Origin: Acidobacteriota bacterium
Lineage (GTDB): Bacteria > Acidobacteriota > Terriglobia > Acidiferrales > UBA7541
Length of the DNA stretch: 8,059 nt
Reading direction: 5' to 3'
Assembly (NCBI GenBank): GCA_003131705.1
Contig: PKUY01000361.1
Location: 1 to 8,059 of the forward strand
Position numbers and translations under genes: made by a program. Of this stretch, positions 1-5,897 are shown piece after piece. A model generated the notes under the pieces. It did not search any database and was not told the origin of the DNA. It was given only the letters and a program-made list of their open reading frames with translations. Each line of letters opens with the position of its first letter. Position 1 is the stretch's first letter.

Positions 1-8
1 ACATTTTA

Positions 9-35
9 ACTTGCTAACGACAACGTTAGCGAAGT
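9..35. repeat. Imperfect inverted repeat, potential stem-loop
   Basis: GCTAACG (13-19) and CGTTAGC (24-30) are exact reverse complements around a 4-base ACAA loop. The pairing continues outward as ACTT (9-12) with AAGT (32-35) if G31 is bulged, giving an 11-bp stem. No T-run follows on either strand, so it does not look like a classical intrinsic terminator. It may be an RNA structure or a protein-binding dyad belonging to a gene to the left of the window. The pairing is read directly from the sequence; the role is unknown. Confidence 0.5.
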
Positions 36-52
36 GGCTATCGGCCGGTTCG

Positions 53-84
53 GGGTCGCGTAGCTGAGTCACGAGCAGCGACCC
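53..84. repeat. Inverted repeat with 18-base loop
   Basis: GGGTCGC (53-59) pairs exactly with GCGACCC (78-84). The intervening 18 bases can form an alternative small GCTG/CAGC pairing (63-66 with 76-79). It lies 18 bases after the first inverted repeat and about 90 bases before the small ORF at 176, so both could be part of one structured leader or a small RNA. No known riboswitch or ncRNA consensus was recognised. Confidence 0.35.
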
Positions 85-133
85 GCCTAGCGGAAACTTT
101 CTCGCCATCCCGCGCGGACATGCTGCGTTTGTG

Positions 134-139
134 TATAAC
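134..139 (+). promoter_or_regulatory. Possible -10 box ahead of the Tat micro-ORF
   Basis: TATAAC matches the sigma70 -10 consensus at five of six positions. It would place a transcript start near 146, about 30 bases ahead of the ATG at 176. At the expected spacing of 16-18 bases upstream there is only CG-rich sequence, with no -35 match, so this is a weak call supported mainly by its position. Confidence 0.3.
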
Positions 140-163
140 CCCTCGATCTAGCAACCTCACGGC

Positions 164-169
164 GGAGGG
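164..169 (+). promoter_or_regulatory. Strong Shine-Dalgarno for the 49-residue ORF
   Basis: GGAGGG ends six bases before the ATG at 176. This is near-optimal spacing and complementarity, and it is the main reason to regard the short ORF that follows as translated. Confidence 0.55.
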
Positions 170-175
170 CCCTCT

Positions 176-325
176 ATGGCCAATCGTCTCTCGGTCAGAC
201 CTTCTGCTCTGTCTCGTCGTTCTTTGCTAGGCCTTCTTGGCGCCGCTGGAGGGACTCTGGCGCTTGGTGCGGTCGCGCCTATACGCATGCATATCGACGG
301 TTTTGAAAACGACTACGTAGTCTAA
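176..325 (+). CDS. Small 49-residue protein, almost entirely a twin-arginine signal peptide
   Basis: I do not recognise this gene. The product has a basic N-terminus, then the twin-arginine motif S-R-R-S-L-L-G at residues 13-19 (Tat consensus S/T-R-R-x-F-L-K), then a Gly/Ala/Leu hydrophobic stretch to about residue 34. A-V-A at 32-34 resembles a signal peptidase I site, but Pro35 at +1 would disfavour cleavage there. Only about 15 residues follow, containing the acidic segment D-G-F-E-N-D and ending Y-V-V. Translation is supported by the GGAGGG six bases upstream. It converges on the pseudopilin gene ending at 349, so a longer reading frame is not hidden downstream. It could be a secreted or membrane-anchored micropeptide, the surviving start of a decayed Tat-exported protein, or a fortuitous ORF. 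Function is unknown. Confidence 0.5.
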   Translation: MANRLSVRPSALSRRSLLGLLGAAGGTLALGAVAPIRMHIDGFENDYVV

Positions 326-360
326 TTGCGGACAAATCCGCGCTCAGCTCACCAGGAGCT
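300..360. repeat. Run of four short dyads between convergent gene ends
   Basis: Four adjacent inverted repeats sit where the micro-ORF and the pseudopilin gene converge: GTTTTGAAAAC (300-310), the perfect 12-base palindrome GACTACGTAGTC (311-322), GCGGA-caaa-TCCGC (328-341) and AGCTC-accag-GAGCT (346-360). The last overlaps the pseudopilin stop codon. Together they could act as a bidirectional transcription end point. T-runs are short (four at most), so no single one is a textbook intrinsic terminator. Confidence 0.4.
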
Positions 361-777
361 GTAGGGGGTATTTGTAAACGGCGAGACTTTGGCGGACGAG
401 GAGTGCACGCTGCAGATTCCCGTGCCGGTCTGGTCCACGCTCAGGAGTGTGTCGCAAGCGTCCGCCGTCCAGTCGCGTGCCCCGGTCATCGGATCTTCTG
501 GGATCCTGCCGAGGTATTGAGCTTGGACAAGATCGTCCAGCGATGTCGGCGCGGCTTCCTTGTCGACTGTATAGTTCTGGATCGCTTTGTTCATTTCGGC
601 AAGATCCTGGGTAAGCGCAGCCTCGTGTGCTCGAATCACGGCAAGGTCGTACCGACCCGCGCCGATCGCCGCGAGAATCAGGATGATAGTGATGACTATC
701 ATCAGTTCGAGCAAGGTGAATCCGCCGTCTGCGGTCCGTCGGCTGATTCTTAGTGGAATGTTCTTAGGCTTTGCCAT
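349..777 (-). CDS. GspG-like type II secretion pseudopilin (second pilin of the cluster)
   Basis: The product is 142 residues and has the class III signal of type IV pilins and pseudopilins: a basic 19-residue leader ending Gly-Gly, then F-T-L-L-E-L with Phe20 as +1 and the conserved Glu24 as +5. A hydrophobic helix follows to about residue 40. After prepilin peptidase cleavage and N-methylation it should assemble as a periplasmic pseudopilus subunit. The soluble part holds I-P-E-D-P-M-T-G (92-99), the family equivalent of the GspG L-P-x-D-P-W-G segment, two cysteines (108, 122) that could form a disulfide, and the ending P-Y-S-S-W. The ATG at 777 was preferred over the TTG immediately before it; neither has a strong Shine-Dalgarno, suggesting coupling to the upstream pilin gene 29 bases away. 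It is the last gene of the secretin-pilin unit. The family call is firm; the exact role (major versus minor subunit, secretion versus pilus) is not. Confidence 0.85.
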   Translation of the reverse strand: MAKPKNIPLRISRRTADGGFTLLELMIVITIILILAAIGAGRYDLAVIRAHEAALTQDLAEMNKAIQNYTVDKEAAPTSLDDLVQAQYLGRIPEDPMTGARDWTADACDTLLSVDQTGTGICSVHSSSAKVSPFTNTPYSSW

Positions 778-806
778 CAATCTGCCGAATCAAAGTAAAA
801 AGCAGG

Positions 807-1352
807 CTACCAATCCGAGTATTTCGCGCCACCGAGCGCCGTGCCCGTCGCTTGGCTGTAAACGTCGAAAACGTCCTGACCGCCCCACGAAGTGGAATCG
901 GGGTCGTCCTGCACGGAGCGCAATCCCCAGTCCTGATTCTTTGTCATGGGGTCGACCGGAATTTCGCGCAAGTATCGAACGCGTTTATCCTGCGCGCCCG
1001 CGAGTTGCACTCCGTTGAAAAGAGTTTGCAGGTCGGGCGGATATCCTTCTGTTCCAGCCTGCACCTGGATCAGATTTTTATCCGCATCATCCTTGTAGTG
1101 GTCGATTGCGTCGCGCATCTCGCGAAGATCGTAACGAAGCAATTCTTCCCGGTGACGAATCACGGCGACGCGTGCCAACGGCATTGCGACGGTTGCAAGA
1201 ATCAGAAGGATCGAACAGGCGACGATTAGTTCCAGCAGCGTCATTCCCGCCGCGGCCTTGCAATGAACTCTCGCGGCGCACGGGCTTGAGCCAAAGAACG
1301 AAAGCGGCCGTGTTTCGCAGATGTTGTTTTCGCCGCTACGAGTCCCGCTCAT
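807..1352 (-). CDS. GspG-like type II secretion pseudopilin (first pilin, long leader)
   Basis: The product is 181 residues. The prepilin peptidase site is Gly36 before Met37, followed by T-L-L-E-L with the conserved Glu41 at +5 and a hydrophobic helix to about residue 58. The soluble domain carries Y-L-R-E-I-P-V-D-P-M-T (127-137) and ends K-Y-S-D-W, matching the motif and C-terminus of its neighbour, so the two are paralogues. The 36-residue leader is much longer than the usual 6-20 residues and contains two or three Cys. No ATG, GTG or TTG lies between the chosen start and the Met at the cleavage site, so the start is forced unless translation begins at an unusual codon. The ATG is 7 bases after the secretin stop codon with little Shine-Dalgarno, consistent with translational coupling. 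It should be a pseudopilus subunit working with the adjacent secretin. Confidence 0.83.
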   Translation of the reverse strand: MSGTRSGENNICETRPLSFFGSSPCAARVHCKAAAGMTLLELIVACSILLILATVAMPLARVAVIRHREELLRYDLREMRDAIDHYKDDADKNLIQVQAGTEGYPPDLQTLFNGVQLAGAQDKRVRYLREIPVDPMTKNQDWGLRSVQDDPDSTSWGGQDVFDVYSQATGTALGGAKYSDW

Positions 1353-1359
1353 GCCAGTC

Positions 1360-3600
1360 TCATTGCACCTGGATGGTGGCTTCGCCCGATACTAGCGGAA
1401 CATTCCGTTGCTGTGAATCGCGTGCGTTGACCTGAAGGACCTGCAGAGCGGAAGTACCCGGCGCGATCCCGCGGATCACGATTCCGAGCAGTGTTCCCGA
1501 GCCACTCACCCCGGGCGTATTTGGCCGCCGCGTTGCCGAGATGACGAGTTCGCCGCGCTGCTGATCGATGCGCTGCACGATGGCAATCTCCTGCGTTCCG
1601 CCGGAGAGAAACCCGCCATTGCGCACTTCTTCGATCTGCACTACCGCCGGATTGTAATGAATCAGCAATGGAATCGAGTAGAGATCGTTCACGTTCGTTA
1701 CGGCGAGGCCTAGAGTAGTCGTGTCGCCAGGCTTCAAAGTCGCCGTTGGCGGGTCAAAATGAAGTTGTGCGGCGGCGTTGGGTTGCGAATTCATCTGCGA
1801 AGTGGGTGAGGTCGCGGGTTGCGGTGGGGGCGCCGCTGGTGCAGCCAACCCTTCCTGATCCTGTCGATAAACGCGTGTATTCGAATCGGTACCCGAGGCC
1901 AAGGTGCGCAGGTCTTCCGCCGAAATCGACGGGAAACGGATGACGTGCGGGGTCAGGACGATCAGTACCTCGTCTTCTTTCACCTCACTGCTGTTATCTG
2001 AGAAGAGATATCTGAATAAAGGAAGCTGAGCAAGGCCAGGGATACCGTTGATATTCTTCGTAGAGGTGCGCTCGATCAAGCCGCCCAGAACGCTTACTTC
2101 ACCGTTCTTGAGGCGAACATCGTGCTCGATTTTGCGCTGACTGATGACGGGCTGGTTGATTCCTCCGATGTTGCTCGTGCCCGTGATCTGCGAAACCTCA
2201 ACCGAAAGTTTCATGCTGACATCGCCATTCGGATGCACGCGCGGTTGCACATCGATATTCACGCCGACGTCAATGTATTGGAACTGAGTGTTCACCAGTG
2301 GGTTGATCGAACTGGTTCCCACGCCCACGCCAGCTTGAAAGCTACCCGTCGCAACGGGAACGCGATCGCCAATTTTCAGCGTCGCCTTTTGTCCATCGCT
2401 CACGCGGACTTCGGGATCTTGAATGATTCTTGTTTTGTTGTCGGTCAAGATCGCGTTCGCCGTAGCACCCGGCAGCGTTGCGCTGTAGTCCGCGCCAGAA
2501 AGGTTCCTCAGACTATCGAGGGTGATCTGCGTCGGGGTCGTGGCTGTGGGAGAGCCGCCCGTACTAGTCGTTCCGCCGCCCGGCTGCAGAGTAGGGCGCG
2601 GATTGAACGTCACCGCAACGCTCTGCCCGGGAAGTATGCCCAGGTCGCGCAGACGGTCCACGCTGGCCGTCAGAACCTGCACGTGAATTAAGACTTCCGG
2701 TTTGGCTTTATCGATGTCGCGAATGATCTTGGCGGCGAGAAGAAGCTTGTCCGGAGTATCGCGAATCACGATTGCATTCTGCGCGTTCACTGGCTGAACG
2801 CGGCGCAAATCGAGGAGCTGCCGCAACCCGGTGACAACTTCGGTAAGATCCTGCGGCGTAAGCGTGTTGGAAAGATAGAAGGTTCGTACGATTTCGTCTT
2901 CCAGGTCCTTACGTTTTTGCGGGTTGTCCGGCGCCACGATGATCACGCCGCTCGTCTGCGCCTTCCAGAACGATTTACTCTCCAGCGCGACGGCGTCGAG
3001 TCCTTGTTCGAGCGTGACGTTGGGCAAGTCGACGGATATGCGCCGCGACGTGAAGTCCGGGTCAAAAATGACGCTCAATCCCGCTAGCTTCGCAATCGTC
3101 TCGTAAACGACCCGAGCATCATTCGTCATCTTGAGATTGATCACGTCGTGCGAAACGGGTTTGAGTTGAGGTGGGCCGGGCAGCAGGTTGTCATCGTCTG
3201 AAGGGTTAGGATTGATCTTAGGAGTTTCGGCAGCCGTCTTGGCCGTCAGCAGATCCATCACACGCTTCGCTTCCTGTTCGGCGGCGGAGTTGGAGGGATC
3301 GATGGCCTGGGCCTTTTGGAATTCCCCAAGGGCAAGTTGCAGATCGCCCTTTTGCAGGGCTTTCTCGCCTTGCTCGACGTGAAATTGTGCCGCCTCAAAT
3401 CGGAGATGCATCGCGCGGAGTTTATATTCGGCGTTGGTGGGCTCAGCGCGCAGGGCGCGGTCGTAGCTAACCAGCGCAGTATCGTAGTCCTGCAAGGCTT
3501 CGGCCTTGCGACCGGCGTTGTAATCCTGATTTGCCTTGGGGCAGCCGACAAGGAAAACAGCGGCAAACGCCAAAAGCGGCAGACACACTGTACGGCGCAA
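1360..3600 (-). CDS. Lipoprotein secretin (GspD/PilQ-like) with TPR-like N-terminus and C-terminal cohesin-like domain
   Basis: The product is 746 residues and is an outer-membrane channel subunit of the type II/III secretion and type IV pilus superfamily. Residues 1-19 are a signal peptide ending L-V-G before Cys20, a lipobox. Residues 24-115 are helical TPR-like repeats. Residues 155-225 resemble an STN/N0 domain, and 235-297 one NolW/N1-type domain. The secretin barrel domain spans about 300-555 with V-P-V-A-T-G (414-419), the segment L-G-G-L-I-E-R (505-511) and I-P-G-L-A-Q-L-P-L-F (520-529). After a Pro/Ala/Gln linker (585-610), residues 612-746 form a beta-rich cohesin-like domain. Canonical GspD usually has more N domains and no cohesin. 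The TTG start is chosen because GGAGGA lies 5 bases upstream and the signal peptide begins there; the frame stays open further upstream, but that part lies antisense to smpB and is spurious. No GspC, E, F or peptidase gene is in view. Confidence 0.9.
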   Translation of the reverse strand: MRRTVCLPLLAFAAVFLVGCPKANQDYNAGRKAEALQDYDTALVSYDRALRAEPTNAEYKLRAMHLRFEAAQFHVEQGEKALQKGDLQLALGEFQKAQAIDPSNSAAEQEAKRVMDLLTAKTAAETPKINPNPSDDDNLLPGPPQLKPVSHDVINLKMTNDARVVYETIAKLAGLSVIFDPDFTSRRISVDLPNVTLEQGLDAVALESKSFWKAQTSGVIIVAPDNPQKRKDLEDEIVRTFYLSNTLTPQDLTEVVTGLRQLLDLRRVQPVNAQNAIVIRDTPDKLLLAAKIIRDIDKAKPEVLIHVQVLTASVDRLRDLGILPGQSVAVTFNPRPTLQPGGGTTSTGGSPTATTPTQITLDSLRNLSGADYSATLPGATANAILTDNKTRIIQDPEVRVSDGQKATLKIGDRVPVATGSFQAGVGVGTSSINPLVNTQFQYIDVGVNIDVQPRVHPNGDVSMKLSVEVSQITGTSNIGGINQPVISQRKIEHDVRLKNGEVSVLGGLIERTSTKNINGIPGLAQLPLFRYLFSDNSSEVKEDEVLIVLTPHVIRFPSISAEDLRTLASGTDSNTRVYRQDQEGLAAPAAPPPQPATSPTSQMNSQPNAAAQLHFDPPTATLKPGDTTTLGLAVTNVNDLYSIPLLIHYNPAVVQIEEVRNGGFLSGGTQEIAIVQRIDQQRGELVISATRRPNTPGVSGSGTLLGIVIRGIAPGTSALQVLQVNARDSQQRNVPLVSGEATIQVQ

Positions 3601-3605
3601 CCAAG

Positions 3606-3611
3606 TCCTCC
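3606..3611 (-). promoter_or_regulatory. Shine-Dalgarno fixing the TTG start of the secretin
   Basis: On the minus strand GGAGGA stands 5 bases ahead of the TTG at 3600. Together with the signal peptide that begins there, it sets the start far inside a frame that otherwise stays open back to 4140. Confidence 0.65.
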
Positions 3612-3638
3612 GCGGGGATGTCTCAGTTCTTCTCTGGG

Positions 3639-3667
3639 AGTCTAACACCCGAGCTAAGATGCAGCAA
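3639..3667 (-). promoter_or_regulatory. Possible extended -10 promoter of the secretin-pseudopilin operon
   Basis: On the minus strand TTGCTG (3667-3662) is followed after 17 bases by TAGACT (3644-3639), which is preceded by TGT, an extended -10 feature. The match is three of six for the -35 and four of six for the -10. Transcription would begin near 3632, leaving a leader of about 32 bases that includes the strong Shine-Dalgarno. It is plausible from spacing and position, but the hexamers are weak. Confidence 0.35.
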
Positions 3668-3702
3668 GGAACGGCCCGCGTTGCCGACGATCTCTGCTTA
3701 CC

Positions 3703-3718
3703 ATGCCCCTTCGGGCAT
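3703..3718. repeat. Perfect 6-bp hairpin in the divergent intergenic region
   Basis: ATGCCC (3703-3708) pairs with GGGCAT (3713-3718) around CTTC; with a one-base bulge the flanking CC/GG extend it. It sits between the divergent secretin and smpB starts and is not followed by a T-run. It could be an operator-like dyad or an RNA hairpin; nothing identifies a binding factor. Confidence 0.35.
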
Positions 3719-3780
3719 TGGGTTACAGACCGATGAACGTTGATGAAGCCGGAGGCGAGAAACCTGAAATATTCCGTTAC

Positions 3781-3810
3781 TTGCGGCTCCCGACGCGCGA
3801 CGGCTATGAT
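3781..3810 (+). promoter_or_regulatory. Possible smpB promoter giving a leaderless or nearly leaderless mRNA
   Basis: TATGAT (3805-3810) matches the -10 consensus at five of six positions. TTGCGG (3781-3786) lies 18 bases upstream as a weaker -35. The predicted transcript start at about 3817-3820 falls on or just before the GTG at 3820, which fits the lack of any Shine-Dalgarno there. If smpB instead starts at the upstream ATG (3733), this element would be inside the coding region. Confidence 0.35.
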
Positions 3811-3819
3811 GGTTGTTCC

Positions 3820-4308
3820 GTGACATCCGACGCGAAAAAGAAGGATCAGGAACGCAACAAGATCGTCGCCCAGAACCGCGCCGCGTCTTACAACTACGAG
3901 CTGCTCGATAAATTCGAGGCGGGGTTGGTCCTGGTAGGAACCGAGGTCAAGACCCTGCGTGAAGGCAAAGCATCCCTGCGCGAAGCCTATGCCGAGATTC
4001 GCGCTGGAGAGGCTTGGCTGGTAAACTGTCACATTCCGGAGTACCAACCCGGCGGGCCCAGGAATCACGATCCGCTCCGGAAGCGCAAACTGCTGCTGAA
4101 CCGGCGCGAGATCAACCGTTTGCTCGTCAACACAGAACAAAAAGGCATGACCATCGTCCCGCTAAAGATCTATTTCCGGGACGGCCGAGCAAAATGCGAA
4201 CTGGCGATAGGAAAGGGTAAGAAATTTCACGACCGCCGCGCAGCCGAACGTCAAAAAGAAGCGAAACGCGAAGCCAAGGAAGCGATGTATCAGTCTCGTC
4301 GCCGATAA
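3820..4308 (+). CDS. smpB: SsrA-binding protein SmpB
   Basis: SmpB binds tmRNA and brings it to ribosomes stalled on broken mRNAs for trans-translation in the cytoplasm. The 162-residue product has the family's conserved beginning (N-K-I-V-A-Q-N-R-A, 13-21), the core G-T-E-V-K-T-L-R-E-G-K-A (40-51) of the oligonucleotide-binding barrel, and the basic C-terminal tail. In the tail, G-K-K-F-H-D-R-R (133-140) corresponds to the G-K-K-x-x-D-K-R region, including the His implicated in mimicking the decoding interaction. The GTG start gives the usual 150-165 residue length. The alternatives are an in-frame ATG at 3733 (191 residues), with poor ribosome-binding sequence and a non-conserved N-terminus, and TTG at 3781. 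No Shine-Dalgarno precedes the GTG. The gene is followed 31 bases later by pepA, probably in the same transcript. No tmRNA gene was found in the window. Identity is certain; the exact start is moderately certain. Confidence 0.95.
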   Translation: MTSDAKKKDQERNKIVAQNRAASYNYELLDKFEAGLVLVGTEVKTLREGKASLREAYAEIRAGEAWLVNCHIPEYQPGGPRNHDPLRKRKLLLNRREINRLLVNTEQKGMTIVPLKIYFRDGRAKCELAIGKGKKFHDRRAAERQKEAKREAKEAMYQSRRR

Positions 4309-4330
4309 ACATAGATCAAAGCAAAAGTGA

Positions 4331-4337
4331 AAGGGAG
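4331..4337 (+). promoter_or_regulatory. Shine-Dalgarno of pepA, close to the start
   Basis: AAGGGAG ends only two bases before the ATG at 4340. It is a good match to the anti-Shine-Dalgarno but sits closer to the start codon than usual. It supports independent ribosome loading on pepA within an smpB-pepA transcript. Confidence 0.5.
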
Positions 4338-4339
4338 CC

Positions 4340-5827
4340 ATGCAGATCCAACTCGAGAACCAGCCGTATCCTTCGATACAGGCCGACGCGCTTGTTACCT
4401 ACGTATTCGATAAGGAAGATAAATTCGATGGAGTTCTCGGTGACATTGACCGTGCCATGAACGGACGCCTTGCATCGCTTGTCGCGAGCGGAGAGATCAG
4501 CGGCAAGGCGCTTGAGATCGTCCTCATACATTTTCCGGAAGGGCTCGCTGCTCAAAAGTTGTTGCTGGTTGGAGCGGGGAAGCCGGATAAATTCGCGGTT
4601 GCGGATCTCCACAAGATTGCAGGCACGGCGTTGCGGCAGTTGAAAACGCGCGGCGCGAAGAAAATTGTTTTTCTGACGCGCGAGGGAGAGCGCGGGCCAG
4701 CCGCGGCGCAGGCCGTGGTCGAAGGGCTGATCGCTGCTGATTTCGAATCGGATAAATACCGCACCGAAAAGAAAAACCGCGAGATTGATTCCGTAACACT
4801 CGCAGGATTCGACGCGGGCCTCGGCGCGAACCTCAACGCGGCGATCGAGCAGGGCCGCGTGATCGCCGAATCGCAAAACTTCGCTCGCGATTTGATCAAC
4901 GAGCCCGCGAATAAGCTGACGCCCCGAATGCTCGCCGCGCGCGCCGAGGCGATGGCCAAAGAAGCCGGCCTCGGAATCGAAATTCTCGACGAACGAAAAA
5001 TCGCGGAGCTGAAAATGGGCGCGCTGATCGGTGTGGCGCAAGGAAGCGTCGAGCCGCCGCGAGTAATCGTGGTGCGCTACACACCGGCGAATCCGCGGCC
5101 GGGCGCTCCGGTGCTGGGTCTGGTCGGCAAGGCCGTCACGTTCGACACCGGCGGAATTTCGATCAAGCCCGCGAACAACATGGAAAAAATGAAGTACGAC
5201 ATGGGCGGCGGAGCGACGATGCTGGGCGCGATGCGTGCGATCGCGGCGCTGAAGCCATCGGTGTCGGTGATCGCGGTGATTCCCGCGACAGAGAACATGC
5301 CCGGCGGGCGCGCGCAAAAGCCGGGCGACGTGCAGGTGGCGATGTCGGGAAAAACGATTGAGGTGATCAACACCGACGCCGAAGGCCGGATGGTTTTGGC
5401 CGACGGAGTTTTCTACGCGCGCCAGCTTGGCTGCACTCATTTGATTGACGCAGCGACGCTCACCGGAGCGATTGAAGTTGCGCTGGCGAACGTGCACGTC
5501 GGCGCGTTCGGCACGCCGCGGGAATATTTGGATACCTTTCTTGAAAGCGCGAAAGCGGTTGGCGAAAAAATGTGGCCCATGCCGATCGACGACGAATACC
5601 AGCAGATGATCAAGAGCGACATCGCGGATATTCGCAACACCGGCAGCGGCAAGGGCGGCGGCGCGAGCACCGGCGCGTGGTTCATCAAGGAATTTGCCGG
5701 AGACACGCCGTGGATCCATCTCGACATTGCTTCGACGTGCTGGGTCGACGAAGGGCGTCCGTGGCTTGCGAAAGGTCCGACCGGCGTCGCGATCCGCTCG
5801 ATCGTGGATTTTGCGCTGAAGATGTAA
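4340..5827 (+). CDS. pepA: Leucyl (cytosol) aminopeptidase, peptidase family M17
   Basis: This is a two-metal aminopeptidase removing N-terminal residues, notably Leu, from peptides; family members are cytoplasmic hexamers. The 495-residue length is normal. The N-terminal macro-like domain covers about 1-165 and the catalytic M17 domain about 180-495. All expected active-site residues are present: metal ligands Lys264, Asp269, Asp287, Asp346 and Glu348, and catalytic Lys276 and Arg350, each at a constant offset of six from E. coli PepA numbering. The signature N-T-D-A-E-G-R is at 344-350, ending in Met rather than the usual Leu. One departure is Ala265 where the family normally has Gly in G-K-G-x-T-F-D. 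E. coli PepA is also a DNA-binding regulator; nothing here shows that role. It lies 31 bases after smpB and ends convergently with argS. Identity is firm. Confidence 0.96.
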   Translation: MQIQLENQPYPSIQADALVTYVFDKEDKFDGVLGDIDRAMNGRLASLVASGEISGKALEIVLIHFPEGLAAQKLLLVGAGKPDKFAVADLHKIAGTALRQLKTRGAKKIVFLTREGERGPAAAQAVVEGLIAADFESDKYRTEKKNREIDSVTLAGFDAGLGANLNAAIEQGRVIAESQNFARDLINEPANKLTPRMLAARAEAMAKEAGLGIEILDERKIAELKMGALIGVAQGSVEPPRVIVVRYTPANPRPGAPVLGLVGKAVTFDTGGISIKPANNMEKMKYDMGGGATMLGAMRAIAALKPSVSVIAVIPATENMPGGRAQKPGDVQVAMSGKTIEVINTDAEGRMVLADGVFYARQLGCTHLIDAATLTGAIEVALANVHVGAFGTPREYLDTFLESAKAVGEKMWPMPIDDEYQQMIKSDIADIRNTGSGKGGGASTGAWFIKEFAGDTPWIHLDIASTCWVDEGRPWLAKGPTGVAIRSIVDFALKM

Positions 5828-5849
5828 TCGAACACTCTCGCAATTGCCA

Positions 5850-5897
5850 CGCGCGTCTGAAGATTTTCAAAACGCCATGGCGCGCGTCACATTTTTT
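5850..5897. terminator. Possible terminator between convergent pepA and argS
   Basis: The 59-base gap contains CGCGCG at 5850-5855 and again at 5881-5886, which can pair with each other. It also holds the perfect palindrome CGCCATGGCG (5873-5882). On the plus strand six T residues follow at 5892-5897, six bases beyond the stem and already inside the argS 3' end. This could end pepA transcription. For argS only a weak hairpin followed by TTTTG is visible. The structure is imperfect, so the call is tentative. Confidence 0.35.

Noticed and set aside
41..60. GGTTCG resembling a tRNA T-loop
   Set aside because: No acceptor stem, anticodon arm or paired T-stem could be found around it.
2..67. A plus-strand frame open from the left edge to a TGA at 65-67
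   Set aside because: Only 21 codons are visible and they overlap the first stem-loop. There is no way to tell a gene tail from chance.
403..1435. Plus-strand frames of 109-152 residues across the two pseudopilin genes
   Set aside because: They are shadows of the prepilin genes on the minus strand, which carry clear prepilin motifs.
3703..3819. Earlier smpB starts (3703, 3733, 3781)
   Set aside because: They add 13-39 residues with no similarity to the family's N-terminus. The frame from the GTG at 3820 gives the normal SmpB length.
3601..4140. N-terminal extension of the secretin frame by 180 residues
   Set aside because: The extension runs antisense through smpB and past the strong Shine-Dalgarno. 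The signal peptide with lipobox begins only at the TTG at 3600.
4316..5719. A 467-residue open frame on the minus strand across pepA
   Set aside because: It is antisense to a complete, well-conserved M17 peptidase. Its translation is Arg/His-rich with no recognisable domain, as expected when the opposite strand has strong GC codon bias.
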